A stretch of 15,610 nt of DNA from an uncultured Brachyspira sp. GTDB lineage: Bacteria > Spirochaetota > Brachyspiria > Brachyspirales > Brachyspiraceae. The stretch spans positions 1 to 15,610 of the forward strand of contig CAKVCG010000027.1 in the NCBI GenBank assembly GCA_934725525.1. The letters run 5' to 3'. The notes under the pieces were generated by a model. That model was not told the DNA's origin, searched no databases, and saw only the letters and a program-made list of their open reading frames with translations. Position numbers and translations under genes: made by a program. Of the stretch, positions 14,712 through 15,610 are shown in pieces. Positions within the stretch are counted from its first letter, which is position 1; each line of letters starts with the position of its first letter.

Positions 14712-14895
14712 GTCATTGCGAGCGTGAGCGAAGCAATCCACTTTGTATAAAATTTCTTTTCTAATAACAATGGGCAGTTGCCCATTGTGTTAACAACTCA
14801 AAGATAAACACACAAGGGGTAACTACCCCTTGTTATTAAGAAAGTTAACGATTTTAATTTTGGATTACTTCGGCTATAAATAGCCTCGTAATGAC
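14712..14895. mobile_element. MITE-like palindromic repeat element with nested hairpins
   Basis: The element is bounded by imperfect terminal inverted repeats. The left arm 14712-14740 starts GTCATTGCGAG and ends GAAGCAATCCA; the right arm 14861-14895 starts TGGATTACTTC and ends CTCGTAATGAC. Between them lie two perfect 22-base palindromes with 10-bp stems and 2-base loops: 14767-14788 (ACAATGGGCA stem) and 14812-14833 (ACAAGGGGTA stem). The right arm has its own small hairpin, GGCTA-TAAA-TAGCC (14872-14885). Termini of the form GTCATTGCGAG...GAAGCAATCC are known from dispersed intergenic repeats in several unrelated bacteria. The 184-base element is locally richer in G+C than its surroundings and has no coding capacity. 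It is probably non-autonomous; no clear target-site duplication is visible. Confidence 0.72.
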
Positions 14896-15097
14896 TTCTC
14901 TTTATTCAATCTATATATAATTAATATAACAAACTTATAAAAAAGTCAAGCAAAAATTATATAATTCTTTATATAAAAATATCGACTTATAAATTTAAAA
15001 CTTTAATTAAAGTTGGCATTTGCAATCATTATGAAGTAAAAAATCCAATTCTTATAATAATTTTAGCAAATTTGATATAAAAAGAACAAAAATTTTA
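14896..15097. other. A+T-rich non-coding stretch
   Basis: No gene or terminator is convincing here. The first part (14906-14949) resembles 14611-14651, and a 16-base A+T palindrome lies at 14999-15014. The efflux gene ends at 15098 with no hairpin after it in this stretch. Confidence 0.45.
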
Positions 15098-15610
15098 TTA
15101 TATCTCATACTCTCTAAAATCTTTTATACTTTCAATATCTTTTTTCTCATAATCTTTAAGAGGAATTTTATTTCTTATCGCAGCGTAAATTGTCGGAACT
15201 ATTATAAGAGTAAAAGCGGTTGAGACTATAAGTCCGCCTAATATCGCAAGAGATAAAGGCTGATACATTTCGTTTCCGCTACAGCTCGCCAAAGCCATAG
15301 GTAAAAGCCCTAAAATAGTAGTTAATGTCGTCATTAAAACGGGGCGAAGTCTTCTTGTCCCAGATTCCAAAGCCGCCGCGTCTCCGTTTATTTTTTTTTC
15401 TGCCATAAGTCTATTCATATAATCGATTAAAACTATTCCGTTATTTACCACAATTCCTATCAAAACTATAAAACCTATAGCGCTGTAAACATTTAAAGTC
15501 TGTCGTCCTAAAAATAAAGCTATTAAAGAACCCGCAAATCCAAAAGGAACTGCAAAAGCTATTACAAAAGGCGCTATAAAAGATTCAAATTGACTTGCCA
15601 TTATAGAATA
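15098..15610 (-). CDS. RND-family efflux transporter, C-terminal part (cut by window end)
   Basis: The frame is open to the window edge (YSIMASQFESF), so the first methionine visible at 15601 is internal. This is the last 170 residues of a roughly 1000-residue AcrB/HAE1-type inner-membrane proton antiporter subunit. Typical landmarks are ASQFESFIAPFVI at the start of a membrane helix, GFIVLIGIVVNNGIVLIDYMN, RLRPVLMTTLTTILGLLPMAL, and the last helix LGGLIVSTAFTLIIVPTIYA. Four hydrophobic segments are visible, followed by a charged cytoplasmic tail of about 30 residues. The substrate cannot be judged from this portion. Membrane-fusion and outer-membrane partners would lie upstream, outside the window. 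Confidence 0.93.
   Translation of the reverse strand, partial: YSIMASQFESFIAPFVIAFAVPFGFAGSLIALFLGRQTLNVYSAIGFIVLIGIVVNNGIVLIDYMNRLMAEKKINGDAAALESGTRRLRPVLMTTLTTILGLLPMALASCSGNEMYQPLSLAILGGLIVSTAFTLIIVPTIYAAIRNKIPLKDYEKKDIESIKDFREYEI

Noticed and set aside
14767..14833. Two-repeat CRISPR
   Set aside because: The two palindromes have different sequences and only two copies exist. They are hairpins inside a repeat element, with no spacer regularity.
14999..15014. 16-base palindrome AACTTTAATTAAAGTT as an operator
   Set aside because: It is almost entirely A and T, lies in non-coding DNA with no promoter nearby, and is likely by chance at this composition.

Overview
The window is chromosomal DNA from a strongly A+T-rich bacterium, roughly 30% G+C by eye. 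A Brachyspira-like spirochaete is the best guess. The support is a flgN-like flagellar chaperone behind a sigma28-type promoter, a 29-residue bS22/mS38-like basic protein, anaerobe-type iron-sulfur proteins and the general codon style. This assignment is an inference, because no rRNA is present.

Layout. Positions 1-1041 (+) hold the 3' end of purB followed by trmD. Positions 1115-1756 (+) hold a flgN-like gene with a sigma28-like promoter and a bidirectional terminator. Positions 1773-4832 (-) hold a small DUF1858 CxxC protein and mutS, each with its own promoter. Positions 4869-6310 (+) hold an NCS2/AzgA-type purine permease. Positions 6331-11077 (+) form the most interesting block: a sigma70 promoter, the 29-aa ribosomal-type protein, three genes related to NuoE, NuoF and NuoG, and a GlpD-related flavoprotein, closed by a terminator shared with the opposing strand. 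Positions 11103-13760 (-) hold pepA (M17 aminopeptidase) and tsaD, each with a good promoter. Positions 13757-15097 are a decayed region: an N-terminal fragment of a DNA methyltransferase, a frameshifted secreted protein, the C-terminal tail of an OppA-type binding protein, and a MITE-like palindromic element with two nested perfect hairpins. Positions 15098-15610 (-) are the C-terminal end of an RND efflux pump that runs off the window.

How the genes work together. Most of the window is housekeeping: purine synthesis, tRNA modification (m1G37 and t6A37), mismatch repair, purine uptake and peptide turnover. The exception is the nuoE/F/G-like plus glpD-like cluster. The NuoF-like subunit keeps its four [4Fe-4S] cysteines but has lost the recognisable FMN and NADH motifs. 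The GlpD-like protein keeps its FAD fold but lacks the residues that hold glycerol-3-phosphate in E. coli GlpD. The NuoG-like subunit keeps four complete iron-sulfur ligand sets on a very short C-terminal domain, and no membrane Nuo subunits are nearby. Together they look like a repurposed soluble electron-transfer module of unknown donor and acceptor, and this is the best candidate here for an undescribed system.
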